NCBI GenBank assembly: GCA_023548195.1
Contig: JAJHZJ010000014.1
Span: 16,813,718-16,877,717 of the forward strand
Length of the DNA: 64,000 nucleotides
Source: Bettongia penicillata ogilbyi
Lineage: Eukaryota; Chordata; Mammalia; Diprotodontia; Potoroidae
Reading direction: 5' to 3'
Shown in pieces: positions 23,911-36,726 of this stretch (the stretch's first letter is position 1; each line of letters begins with the position of its first letter). The notes beneath the pieces are model-generated. The model had not been told where the DNA came from, did no database searches, and saw only the letters and a list, made by a program, of their open reading frames with translations. The position numbers and the translations under genes are program-made.

Positions 23911-24749
23911 TTGATCACAGAGACATTATTTTCCTAAGCAGAAATAGCGAAATAAATACACCAAATCTGTTTTGTTTTTTTTAATAAAAAGACAGCTGGT
24001 GACAGCCTAGCACAAATTTTTGTTAATGTATTTTGTTAATGTTTTTCCTTTGAAATCAGAACTCTCCCTTTAAGAGATATAATGTGTTGCTTTTCCTTAG
24101 AAAAGCAGACTTACGTTTCCAAGACTTATAACACAGTTCAACTTAAATTTACTTATATAAATGTGCTATAAATATATAGTTATATAAATATATTGAATTA
24201 CTTACATAAATTGTTTTGGAATGTATGTGATTCTTAAGATAAAGGACTTCCTAACGAAAAAAACCCCAATATTGTTCTCTATGCAGACATGACTGATTCT
24301 ACCTATCTAAGAAGTTGATAGATTAGGAGAAGAATCTCTGAAGAAAAGCCAAAACAGAAAAATCAGATGAAAGTCATTTCAAAATCACTTTTGGTAGACG
24401 TTTTTGCTTTGTATTTTTATACAAAGGCTTTAAACATTATGTAAACAGAAGGAAAATACATCGAAATTACATTGATAAATTATTAAATATAAAACACAAA
24501 CACTGAGGCAATAATTTTACAGAACAGCTCAAGACAAGGAGTTTTAATAATATTTAAAACAGTTTGAAATGAGTAGATGGTATCCTCAAACATTATTTCT
24601 AAGAAACATAAATACTCAGGTTTTGACAAAAAGAATCAAGATGTTTAATTAGAGAAGGCCACTGCCAGTCAAACAGACATGATCTCGGAAACTGTAGTAC
24701 ACAGTGAGCAAAGAACAAACTGGAGATCAAAGAACAGAGTCAAAGAATT

Positions 24750-24833
24750 CGCTGAACAAACAGAAACACAAATCCTCTTTGTCATTAATACTGTGCTTTA
24801 TAAGCTACTACTACTATTGTTGCTGCTGCTGAA
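24750..24833 (+). repeat. trinucleotide-repeat block with shared flank, copy 1
   Basis: 'agaaacacaaatc.tct', 'tgtcattaatactgt' and a CTA/TTG/CTG trinucleotide run. The same layout recurs at 26852-26938. Confidence 0.7.
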
Positions 24834-24931
24834 ATTAAAAGGCCTCAATACAAAAAAAGTTTGCTCTTCTCCCATTTTTTAAGTGATCGTGGGAATAAGA
24901 TATTTCATGGTATCAGGTATTTTAGAGAGAA

Positions 24932-25122
24932 CAGGGGTTCTTAACCTGACGTTCATGAATTTTAAAAAGATATTTTGGTAACTATATTTCAACAAAATTG
25001 GATTTCTTTATAATACTATGTATTCTATTTTATGCACTTAAAACCTTGACTTGGAGAAGTGGTCTGTAGGCTTCGGTAGACTGCCAAAGGGGTCCTTGAC
25101 ACAAAAAGATTAAGAACTCCTT
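24932..25122 (+). mobile_element. hAT-like MITE
   Basis: Left end CAGGGGTTCTTAACCTG, right end 'agattaagaactcctt' as its diverged inverted repeat, and 'agactgccaaaggggtcct' near the right end. No clean 8 bp target duplication is seen. Confidence 0.7.
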
Positions 25123-25310
25123 ATCTGCAACTGTGAGTGACCTCAAAGGCCAGAGAGTTCAACCCCTTCCTTTTATAGATGAGGAAACTGTGGCTGGGGA
25201 AAGTTATGTGACTTAACCAACACCACACAGGTAGTAATGCTTAGGGGTTTTTAATCCAGGTTTTAAAAAATTCTTATACTTTTCACTGCAACATGCTGTA
25301 TCACATTTAG
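25123..25310 (+). mobile_element. MIR3-like SINE
   Basis: 'ttcaaccccttccttttat', 'agatgaggaaactgtggc' and 'gtgacttaaccaacaccacac' follow directly after the hAT-like element. Confidence 0.7.
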
Positions 25311-26851
25311 AAGAGAGTGAGAAGGAAGACAGGGAAAATGTACTGATGTTCATTTTCTATTATCTGCATTGGTAAAGCATTTGCTTTCAAATGTTTTTCA
25401 AAATGGATGCAACATCCACAGTATTAATTATAGTTTTCCCTCCTATCTCTAATTTCCTCAAATAGGTTTTCTATTTGAAGAAAAAAATATGAGTACTTAA
25501 CATGTTATTTATATTGGTAGTTATAATCTATTTTTGTTTTGTTTTTCTATTTTGGCCTTCCTTTAAAATTTTTTTAAAAAATATTTTAGTGCTGTTTCTT
25601 AATATTTGATATAATGATCACTTCCTGACTACTCTCAGGCTAAAAGAACATTATTTGGTAAAAATTAGGACTATCAAACAAAACAAACCAAGACTCTGGC
25701 AATGTCTGATAACGTATGCCTCATTCTATACCTTAGTCCACACCACTTTTCTACCACAGAGTTGGAGGTATTTTTCACCATCACGCCTTTGAACTCACAA
25801 CTGGACATTACAATGATCAGAGTTCTTAAGTCTTTCAATGTTGTTTTCCCATTACTGTGGATATTGTTATATTCTAATTATGAAGTTCTACAGAATCATT
25901 CCTCAAATAGGCAAGGTTTGATCTTAATGACTTATAGAATGAATCCTAACGATAGTTCTGTAGCACAAAAGATAATGAATATTCTTTCCAGTGCATAAAA
26001 ATACATATTTATTAATCAAATGAGATATGCATATTTAGGAAATAACTTTTGGCACTGAATCATTTTATAGTGAGATTAGTATATAAGACATTTAAAAAAC
26101 AAAAATACTGCATTGCAGACTCAGCCTAATCTTTGAATGCCTTGCTAATAAATGCAGATTTCCATGTTCTAATGTTACTTTCATTTTGACTTTTGATTTG
26201 TAACACATAGAACTGGAACAAGTATAGGCACAGATATAGGAAATTCAGTTCTCAGTGTTTCATGGGGAAATAATGGTAACTAGACACTTTAGTTGACTCA
26301 ATATGGTCAAAATATTAATATTATGTGTTAGTTTAGATCTTGGAATACCATATCCCTAGTTAAAAATCCTTATTATGTTATTATTTTTATTTATATATTA
26401 TTAGGTTATTATTTTTGTAAAGTGAACATTTCACATTTGGGGCTTATTGATTTTTTTAAGAGGCCTTGAAGTCTTTATAAGAATTATGTGGTGACAGCAT
26501 TATTCAAAAGGTATGGAAAACAAAGAAAAATAAGAATTATACACCTACATCCAGAGTGTTCAAAAAGTCTTACTGCAGTAAAGCTTAAAACTCTGTGTAT
26601 GTGTGTGTGCTATATCTATTGTACTACAAGCCAGTACTGCAGATAAGTAATTTTTCTTAAACAGAGACTCAATAAGTATTAGATGGATTAAAGAGTACTT
26701 CCAATTTATTGAATTAAAATAACCTCAATACTTTATTAATTAGGAACTAGGAAGAAGAGGAAATAACTACATTTTACAAAAGTTAACTTCTCATTGATGC
26801 CTAGAAAGAAGAGTATGCTTTCTCATGTGGGTAGCCATACATATAATTCAC

Positions 26852-26938
26852 AGAACAAAGAGAAACACAAATCTTCTCTGTCATTAATACTGTATGTTTT
26901 ATACACTGCTGCTACTACTACTACTGCTGCTGCTGCTA
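26852..26938 (+). repeat. trinucleotide-repeat block with shared flank, copy 2
   Basis: 'agagaaacacaaatcttctc', 'tgtcattaatactgta' and a CTA/CTG run; matches the block at 24750-24833. Confidence 0.7.
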
Positions 26939-29900
26939 TGAAAGGAATGATTACTGGATAAATGATTCATCTTTTTCCATAACTTTAAAATATCCTGTTA
27001 TTATGAAATTCTTCAGAATCTAACAATGTCTATCATTAAGGAAAGCTGTAATTTATCAGAAAAAACAAAGCTAGGCTTGAATCTATCCTTTTAACCATAC
27101 TGCTAAATCTATATTGTTTACACTTGCATCTCAATTAAGAGAGAGGCAGGACACCTGGTACTTCAAGTCCCATGGATTGCCAGATGACTCAAAATCTGTA
27201 ACAGGTGCTAAGGCAGTAAGAGTATAGCCCTATTAATGCAAGCTGAAGTTGGATAAAATTTTGACTTAACTGTTTATAAATCACTCAATTATTAAATGAA
27301 CTTTTAAAGTAAATTAAGCATTATCTTTTCTATTGAGATTGATGTTAATTTTAAAAAATTAACCTTAATATTTAGTGTCTGAAATCAAGCCTAATGATTC
27401 TGAAAAGCCTAGCTGCTTTTATGAATATTTTTAATAATTCCTGAAAATTAAAATAACTGCAATTATTAGAAATAAGTGTGAACTTTCATATATGTAAAGA
27501 AATAATACAACCAGAAGAAAAAACTAATTTGGATTTCAACTAATCTGCAGTAAAAAGAAAACCCCACACTCTAACTTAACACTATTTATTTTAAAAGCTA
27601 TTCCTGAAATTTGGAGTGACAGAATAATTATAAGAGGACTGAATTAAGTTCTTTTATAAACATTAACAGCAAAATTTTTCTTAATAGATAAAACATCTTA
27701 TGAAATGAAAAAATAATAATATTGTACTCCTTTCAGTAACAATTTCGAAGACCTAAAGTTCAAGAAACTAAATCTATTGGGCTTTAATATTAAAATTCAA
27801 AATCCTGTCAGAAGACTGCAAATAGGAAAAATAAAATTTACAGTATACAATTACTTACAAACTATCACTAACCTAATTGCGCACTAATTTGATTAAGATT
27901 GTTTTAATACCATAATTATCAGGAAATGAAAAAAAATGATTTTATTACCAAGAGCAAGCAGTAACAAAGTACAGCAAACTGTCATTTAAGACAGTGTCAT
28001 AGTATCTAAGATAAGCAGCACACTGCCTTAAAGTAATGCACTATATGCCTCCAGGGAATGATAGGTTTAGAGATTGGCCTTTAACATCAAAATCTATCCA
28101 TTAATCTTGACTTAAATATAATCTACTATTCTGTAGCAAGAGGAAGAATGGTCATTTAATGAATTACTATTTCTGCAATGCAGTTGTGAGGCACATTCCC
28201 TAAATCATTTAAAAGGAGATGTAATACCAGTAATTTTAATAAAATCAAAGATTACTACTAAATATTACACAAGTATCTGTTCAGTACAGATTCTTCCTCT
28301 TCTTCCTTTACCCCTCCTCCCCCTGTTTGGAATAGAACAGAAAGTTTCCTTTAAAAATCCTTCCCCGTTCTTTTATCATGACACACATTAATCAACTACT
28401 TAGCCTAACTTAGAAATCCTCTATGTAAATATCTACAGTATGACTGCAGGGCCAGACTCCCTGGGGATACGGAAAGTCACCATTAAAAAAAAACACAATA
28501 CAGCACTGGTTCTCAGTAAGAGAAAGACTAATACTCAACTCTACAACTGCTTGCTGATTAACCTGACTAAGAGGAGAACAAAAACCCAGTAGCAGTATTA
28601 ATACAAACATTATGGGCATATATTGCTTTAGGAATGGAAAAAAACTTTGCAAGGTAGCTAAGAAACAAAATCCAATATGCTCAGAATCATTTTCATTTAG
28701 TGTAAATGTTTAATATTTGTGAGATGGTAATGGGCTTATCTTTAAGATGTATTTACTAATATTAATATGTTGATAATTTATTATGCTCAAAATTAACTTA
28801 TTCTCCATATATTAATATAATTTTGTGCATGAGATTTTCATTAAGAGTAAAGGAAACACAATTCTAGATATACATGTATACATAACACATACATACGTAC
28901 GAAATCTAAATTAAAATCTCTATCCTGCTTGAACTTCACGTACTACTAAAAGATGAATCAAATACTAACATAAAGGTTCCACAAGTGGTTGGTTATTATG
29001 CTGTTACTTCCATTTTGAATGGATACAATTTAAATGGAAGTAAAAATTCTTCTTAAACAAATAAACAAATGTAGGCACATCAGTTCCAGTATCTATTTTT
29101 GCCCCCTTTTCTATTTTAAGCTGCAATCAGTAAAGCAACCTCGGCCTTCCTCCTCCCCAGCGCTCTCAAGCTGTTCAGAGCAGTTTGCAACGCGACAATG
29201 GCACTATTGTGAATGCTGCTTGGGCTTCCTTCCCACAGAGAGTTAAATGGGCAGTTCCTGCTGCCCAGGATTGGTGTCCAGTGAAATAATGCTCAAGAAC
29301 CATGTTTTGTCAACTCCACGCCAAAGAAGTAAAGCCAGGGAACCCAAGCTTTCATATCATACTGGACCATATGCCAACCCTGATGGCACCAAAAGGTTTA
29401 TCATTAAGAATCAGGATTCATCATGTCCCTTGTGAAATTTCACTTCACATACCTTATGTGAAATGCAAGGCTTCCCTGAAAACTGAACCTTCTTCACAAT
29501 TGGCATGAACAGATGGGTGGTAACATTGGTTTGGCAAGCAGAAGCTAGGATTCTAATAGTATTCTAGTGCTTAAGAAGAGAAGCTTTTGGGAAGAAGTGA
29601 AAAGATTTATGACCCATAACTTAATTCTATTCCCATTGTTCAGCTATCAAAAATTTAATATCAAAAGTCTCATTGTTTTAGCAGTGTGAAAAGAAAAAAA
29701 ATCATCTTGGACTAAAACTCACAATTTTTAGGCTGAACATTATCAGCAATTTCAGTTTTGCATTTTATGTATTTCATTTTCATGAGTCTAAATCAGTTCC
29801 TTAACAGCATTTTCAAATTCTATTTTTATTCCATTTCTTTCACAAAAACAAAACAAATTTACTGTCTTAATGAACATATTAATTTAACCATATTGAGAGG

Positions 29901-30294
29901 TAAGAATTAATATAGGCATAAATTTCTGACCCAATTTTTATTTATAAATAGAACAGTAATATATAGGTTTTGATATTTTGATTTAAAAATCACTGCTTTA
30001 TCATAGCAGATAAACTACATTTTATCAATTTGGAATTCTTTATCACCCTGCTGGTTCATTGTGATACAATCCAACTGTCTAGACTGACACATGTGGACCC
30101 ATACTGTCAAACCGATCTGACCTAAAAACAGAATTTCCTCTAGTACCAATGCTTTTTATCTTTTTTGGTATTTTTTAATATGGGGTTCATGTCTACCAAT
30201 ATTTCAAAGTGGAGGGTTAGCTACTTATTTCCATTTCTTGGCTTCCCTGGATTTTTTCAGGTTTTTCCCTGAAATTATCTACTGTTTATCATGT

Positions 30295-31030
30295 AGTCAG
30301 TCAACCAGCTTTTATTAACTGCAGACATTATGCCAGGGATTGCGCTAAGCCCTGGAGATACAAAGAAAGCTAAAAAACAACAAAAAACCCCAAACAGTCT
30401 CTGCTGTCAAAAGGCAGAGTCAATATGCAAACAACCATGTACAAATAACACACGTAAAGGGTAAATAAGAGGTGAGAGCTCAGGGGCAAGACACTCAGAT
30501 TAAGGAGGAAGGGCTTCTTGCAGAAGGCGGAACGTTAGCTGACACCTGAAGGAAGCCAGGGAAGTCAAAAAGTAGAGATGAAGAGGAGAGCATTCAGGCA
30601 TGAGGAAGAGCCAGTGGAAATGTTTGGTACTGAGAGATGGAGTGTTGTGTTTGAGGAACTGCAAGCAGGTCAGGAGTATTGATGTGAGAGGGAGGAAAGG
30701 GGCCAGGTTATGGCGAGCTTTGAAAACCAAAGAGAGAACTGTGTATTTGATCTTGGAGTTAAAAGGGAGATGCACAAGTTTACTGAACAGGGGGGCTGAC
30801 CTGGTCAGAACTACATTCCAGGAAGATAATTTGATGGCTGAGTGGAGGATAGCGTGGAAAAGACTTAGGAAGGGAGATCAACCAGCAAGCTACTGCAACT
30901 GTCCAGATGAAATGTGATTAGAGTGATGTCAGAGGAGAGAAGGGGCATATATATATGAGATGTTGTGAAGGTAGACATGACATGATTTGACCACTAATTG
31001 GATAATGGGAGCGAGGAGGAGGATGATGGG
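30295..31030 (-). mobile_element. L2-clade LINE, 3' third
   Basis: Runs from the reversed 3' terminus ('cttttattaactgcagacat', 'ccctggagatacaaag') through 'gggcttcttgcagaaggc', 'aggggccaggttatgg' and 'gtcagaggagagaagggg' in the order of the 49-51 kb copy. No intact frame. Confidence 0.75.
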
Positions 31031-31130
31031 GTTAGATTGTGAGCTCTTTGACGGTGAGAACTGTCTTTTGCCCTTATTTGTATCCTCAGAACTTAGCATA
31101 GCTACCTCTGACACATATTACCCATGTGAT
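31031..31130 (+). mobile_element. L2/MIR-type 3' tail, opposite orientation
   Basis: 'agattgtgagctctttgacg', 'gaactgtcttttgccc', 'tttgtatcctcagaact' is the forward L2-like terminus, abutting the reversed copy at 30295-31030. Confidence 0.6.
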
Positions 31131-31934
31131 CATAATCTGTATTCTTCAGTGTTCCAGCAATTCTTTAAAACTATAATTTAAAGAGAAGTCAATCGGCATT
31201 GATGGATCGTGTTCTCCTCACTGATGTCTCCTTGAAAATTCTTTTTGCAACCTCTGTCTTTTTTAAAAAGAGGATAAGTAGAAGAAAATAATTTAAGGTG
31301 ATATAGGAGTAAGTCTTCTTTACTTCCAGTCAGTTTCCCATTTGGTTGAGCAAAAACCTTTAGAAACCCTAAAAAGGTAAGGTGTTTAACTTTGTGAATG
31401 GTGAAGCACAGAAGTCAGGAAACTGTTTTATTCATTCCTGTACTCTCCATTTTGAGGTTTTTTTTTTTGGGTAGTGGAAAACAAATGTCAGTGGCATCCT
31501 AAATTGGATCTCTGAATCTATTTCCACATGCAAAGATAATTATATGTACAGGTTTGGTTCCCTACATTGTTGGCACTACAGAGTAACAAACTTCAGGTAT
31601 ATAAAACATTAAGTAAGGCTTTTATGGAATGGCTTAATAGTCTAATAGCTATAAAAAGCAAAAAAAGTTATTTCAAGGTCTAGGTAACTATTTTGCCAAC
31701 TAAACTTTTGGAATGCAATTCTTTCTTAAATTGTGAACTATTTGTACTAAATATGTAATATTTACATAAAATATATGGCCTCAAATAAATAAATTTTCCT
31801 GTAAGATGAAATGGCAGTAATATTGACAAACCTTGTTAAGCAAGTTTCAAATCTGTGTTCTAATTAATGGCAAAATGCATTAGCAGTACCAAGCAGTTTT
31901 GTTTCAATTTGGTATGCATATTTCAGTCTATCTG

Positions 31935-32400
31935 GACAGTAGAATCAATCAACAAAAATATTTATTAAGTACCTATTTTCCTGAATTGTGTTAGGCACTG
32001 GAGACATGACACAAACAGAACTGGCATTCAAGAGGCCTACATTCTGAAGAGAGACATGTGCATATAAATATACATGTAAATATATAATGAATATAAAGTA
32101 CAATTTATGGAGGACAAGATCTAGCAGTTGGTGGATCAAGAAAGGTTTCATGTGGAAGGTGTTACTTGAGTGGACTTTCAAAGGAAACAAGGAATTCAAA
32201 GTGGTAGAGACAAAAGACAGACTGCTTTGAGTGAGGAACAGTAAGGTGGCTGAGTCTTAGAGAAAGAGTAATTTTAATAAGGTTGAGAAAGTCTTTAAAA
32301 ATCAGATTAAAAATCAGAAAGAAGAGCTTGTAAAATGATCTTAGAAACAATAGACAGCCACTGGATTTTACTTAGTATGGGAGAGATGAGCACTCAGAAA
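31935..32400 (-). mobile_element. L2 3' end fragment
   Basis: 'atttattaagtacctatttt', 'gttaggcactggagacatg' and 'aggcctacattctgaag', then L2-like 'gtggacttt' and 'gagtgaggaacag' blocks. Diverged. Confidence 0.6.
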
Positions 32401-34004
32401 ATCACAGTGATTTGCAGGGATGACTAATTTTAACTGGATATTTTAAGAACTTAGCATTGAGTTCTGATAATCTATCTGATAAATCTGAATTTAGGCATTT
32501 AAGAATAAGCATCAAATCCAAAAAATAAGTTAAAAGAAAAATATTAATACTGACTTTGGTAGAAAAGCCACAATTTTAAACTTGGGCACAAATACCTAAC
32601 CCCATAAGACCATTGTATATTAGCAGATGTATACATGTAAAAATTTACATATTTAAAGAAAAGGGCAAACTAGCAAAAAACTTAATAGTTCAATAATATT
32701 AAAAATGGTATTTTATAGTAACTATTAATTTATACCTAATCTGTTAATTATTTCATAAATCACAACTGATATGTCTTATATAATAAAAATAAAATTTTAA
32801 GTAACGTTTAGGTTGCTCTGAAATTATTCATTGTAAAAAAATCTTTTGACAGGTAACTAGCAAATGATGGTTGAAAATCAGGTCTGCAATACCTTCTAGA
32901 TCCAATCCTTAGACCACTACCTCTTCCCTGTGTTGCATTTCAATTCAAATTGTACAATCAACCCAATAAATTGGGATCAAAGGACATAAAGCAATATAAA
33001 ATACTTACCCTCACAAAACTAGAAATTGCAAGAAAATATATTTCAAATATAAGTGAGGCCAGACAAGACAAGTGAAGAGGAGGTATCAAAACTTGAAAGA
33101 GTCGTCAATACTGACAGATTACTGTAATTTTGGCTGTCAGGATGATCGATCTGAGCTGCATATGCCGATCAATAGTGTCCTCATTTAGTGAACAACATTA
33201 GATATGTAGTTACAGAAGATGTTCCTAAGGTAAAATTCAAACTGTACTTAATGAACATAAATAGCACAATTTATGCTGTGGAATTTTAGTTGGCATTTTT
33301 ATAGGATATAAAAGAATTGACCCAATAGTATACATTTTTAATTGAATTGTTAGGCAGTTCTTTTAAAAAATAATTTTGTTCCAAGGATTAAATTATTAGC
33401 TGTTGTAATTTTAAAAAAGTAGCACTGTATTAATTTCTAGTATATTTTATGGTAAAATTGCTGACATTTTATTTATTTGCTTTGGAACACATGGTTTGTG
33501 CCTAATAGAATTTTTCTTGTCATTGTACTAGATTTGTAAACTTAAGCAATCTGATTTAATAAATTGTGTTTATTATTCTTATAATACAGGGTGATATTTA
33601 ACACATATCCTAAATAAAACTGATTTATGACTACAGAATCTTTAATTTTTAAATATTTTTTTTAAACTTATTATATACTGCAAGCTTAGAGTTTTACTCT
33701 GAAATATTAAGAGACCTAAGTTCATAAAAAATCCTATCTTTTTTTAGGTTTTCAGTTAGGCATCTTTCTGAAAGATGTTTACGTTTGTTAACTAAGCTCC
33801 TAAAAGGTTAGGCTGTTTAAACTATATTCTTTAACCCTACACAAAGTACAGTGTCTTATAATCTGAAAATGTGCAAAAAAAAAAAAATAATGTATGACTA
33901 TAGAAAGGGGTTTCCCCCTTCAGGGCTAGAAAGAGCTAATTCTCTGTTATGAAAACAACTACACTTAAACTATAAATAGAACAACAAAGAAATCAAACAC
34001 AATG

Positions 34005-34205
34005 AGAAGGTGTGGAAAATTAGAAAAAGCACTACCTTTGGGGTCAGAGGACCTGGATTCAAATCCTACCTCTGACTCTTACTATCCTTGTGACCTTGGG
34101 CAAGCTGCAAAACCTCTGGGGCAGGCTTCAGTTTCCTCATATAGAAAATGCTAGATGGTTTCTAAGGTCCCCTGAAAATTTAAATCTGTGATCCTATATG
34201 CCTTG
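34005..34205 (+). mobile_element. tRNA/MIR-type SINE
   Basis: 'acctggattcaaatcctacc', 'tgtgaccttgggcaagctgc', 'ttcagtttcctcata' and an L3/CR1-like terminus ending 'ctgtgatcctat'. Confidence 0.75.
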
Positions 34206-34829
34206 ATCATTATATACAAAACTGTGGTTAGTTTCAGACTAGGGATCTCAAGTTCCAGATTATCATTAAGATATTTAATAAAATATAAGTAATAAGCCAC
34301 CTTCAAACACTATTAAGTGATTAAAATTTGTTCATATCTCTTAAAGAAAACCATGTAGTACATCACCAATAATCCATCACTGCAAGTATTCTTGAATAGT
34401 ATGCATAAGGGAATATTCAAGGTAATATAAAAATTTTACAAAATCACACACTAGATGACTAGACTGTATTGGAATATGAAGCCGAACAGCTCCCAAATTA
34501 CAAATAATTTCTTCCTGAAATTCTTTCATTCTCTTCTTGTGAAGGCCTAAATGTGAACTACCACTTTTCCAGATCAACTAAGTCCAATTTCAATAATTTA
34601 AAAATAACATTAAAATGTAGACAATGATTAACTTTAAATTTCTTTGTATGACTTTAAAAAATACATTAACTTTAGATTCACAATATTCTGTAGACCAGGG
34701 AAGGGGTCTTATATCTGTTACAAAAAATAAGATAATACATTTTCTTTTTAAATAAAAGTACAAAATATAGTCTATTATAAATTGGCAAAATGATCTATTT
34801 TAATACTCTACCAACAGAACAGATCCTAC

Positions 34830-35432
34830 TTCAATGCCTCATCATGCCATTAAGGTGAACTTGGATCTTCAAAGGCTATGCTACCAGAATCAAAGCTCCA
34901 GCTGGTTTTATGTGGATAGAAAAGCAAAGATTCTTACAGTTCTGGAAACAAGTTGTACCTGTCATTTGAAAACCAGGTTAGTTAACTGGAGAGGCTTGTC
35001 ATCAGAAAGCTGGTCATTTGGGGATGAATTCTTTTGTCATGGCAACAGGTAAAGCAGAAAAGAATAACTAGGCCTCAGTTTTACACCAAAGGAATGAGAC
35101 AAGGGAGTAGGGAACGCTAAGAAGTCAAATTTTTAGACTTTCTCCAAACAGTGATTAACTGTCGGCACTGCATGTGAGGTCTTTGGTCAACAACTTAAGG
35201 GTACATGTGCTGCTGGAAGAATTAAATGGCGTCCGTGCTGACAATCTCATAAACAAAGCATTTGGCAAGAGAGGCAAAGAGAAACTGGATCTATAAACTG
35301 ACTGGTGTAGAGATTCCTCAGATGGGCAAACTTCCACTACTAATATATGTGCAACAACTCTGCAACTTAACTTTTGAAGAATACTGTGCAGGGAGATGAC
35401 AACAGATTAAGAGCTATGATGCCTTACAGAAA

Positions 35433-35463
<31 letters not shown>
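34830..35463 (+). mobile_element. RTE-clade 5' fragment ending in a 28-base A tract
   Basis: Around 35087-35260, 'gagacaagggagtagggaac' and a broken frame resembling VHVLLEELNGVRADNL fit the start of the RTE endonuclease ORF. The sequence stops shortly after and ends in an unbroken A28 (35436-35463), as in a non-autonomous RTE-derived SINE or a 5'/3' joined copy. The 5' boundary is uncertain. Confidence 0.5.
35436..35463 (+). repeat. A28 homopolymer
   Basis: Uninterrupted run of 28 A at the end of the RTE-derived fragment. Confidence 0.98.
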
Positions 35464-35466
<3 letters not shown>

Positions 35467-35881
35467 GAAAACAAGCCTTCACAGAACTCGCCTAAATAAT
35501 CCTGAGAGAAGTTCTTGCAAGTTAGGATGACTTATAAGACCAGCTTTCCTTCACTGTCTCAAAATAGTAAGAAATGGACCAAATAAAAAGTGGTTAGGAT
35601 ATCTGACATAATTCTGGAAATGCTAGCAATAGCAGTGAGACAAAAGAAAGAAATTAAAAGAATAAAGATAGGTAAAAAAAGGAGCTAAAACTATCCCTAT
35701 TTTGTGATATTCTGATGGTATACTTGAAAAATCCTAGAGAATCATCAAAAATACTAAATGAGGCTATTAGCAACTTCAGCCACCTTTCAGGCTACAAAAT
35801 AAACTCTAAAATAATCTACAAGATTTTTATAATAAAAACAAAACCCAAGAAACATTAACAAAAAGGGAAACTACATTCCAA

Positions 35882-36114
35882 AACATTTTCGGTGTTGTTC
35901 AGTCATTACAGTTGTGTCCAACTCTTCGTAACTTTATTTGAGGTGTTCTTGACAAAGATACTTCAGTGGTTTGCCAGTTCCTTCTCCAGCTCACTTTACA
36001 GGTGAGGCAAAGAGGGTTAAGTGACTAGCCCAGGTTCACACAGCTAACAAGTGTCTGAGGCTGGATCTGAACTCAGCTTTTGTTGTTTCAGCCCCTGCAT
36101 CACCAGGTGCCCCT
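35882..36114 (-). mobile_element. tRNA-derived SINE nested in L1
   Basis: Reverse copy: 'gtgtccaactcttcgtaac', 'cagtggtttgcca', 'cacacagctaacaagtgtct', 'ggatctgaactcag'. Flanked by ATTCCAA at 35875-35881 and 36115-36121, a likely target-site duplication. Confidence 0.85.
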
Positions 36115-36487
36115 ATTCCAAGTAACTACAAAATACATAAAATATCAAGCATACACCTACAAAAACATGTGAAAAAATCCATGATTAGATTCACTGATAT
36201 TTGATTACAAATTTTTCTTAAAGAAATAAAGAACAATTTAAAAGAGTTGGAGGAATATTCAGTTCTCATGTAAAAATGACAATATTATCAAAATGAATTT
36301 GATTTTAATGTTATACCAATCAAATTATCAAAGGGATACTTTTCAGACCTCGTTAAAATAAAAACAAAATTCATTTGGAAAACAGAGATCTAGGTTATCA
36401 AGGAAAGTCATGAAAAGAGGTAGGGACAAAGGAGTTCTATGATTTCCAGTCTTTAAAGCAGCAGTCATCAAAACCATCTAAAGAACT

Positions 36488-36726
36488 GAAAGGACAGCTA
36501 GGTGGTACCTAGACAGAGAGCCATGCCTGGGCACAGGAAAACCTGAGTTCAAATTTGGCCTCAGGTACTTACTAGCTGTGTCACCCTGGGTAAGTCACTT
36601 AACCCTGTGTGTCTCAGTTTTTTCATCGGTAAAAATTGGAGAGAGAAATAGTCAACCACTCCAGTATCTTTGCCAAGAAAACCCCAAATGGGGCCACAAA
36701 AAGTAGGACGTAACTGAACAACAACA
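36488..36726 (+). mobile_element. tRNA-derived SINE nested in L1
   Basis: Near full length: 'aaggacagctaggtgg', 'cctgagttcaaatttggcc', 'tactagctgtgtcaccctgg', 'tctttgccaagaaaacccca' and the 'gtaactgaacaacaac' end. Confidence 0.9.

Noticed and set aside
26560..26650. Possible mariner-type MITE ('gagtgttcaaaaagtcttac')
   Set aside because: Only one end is recognisable, so it is too short to support.
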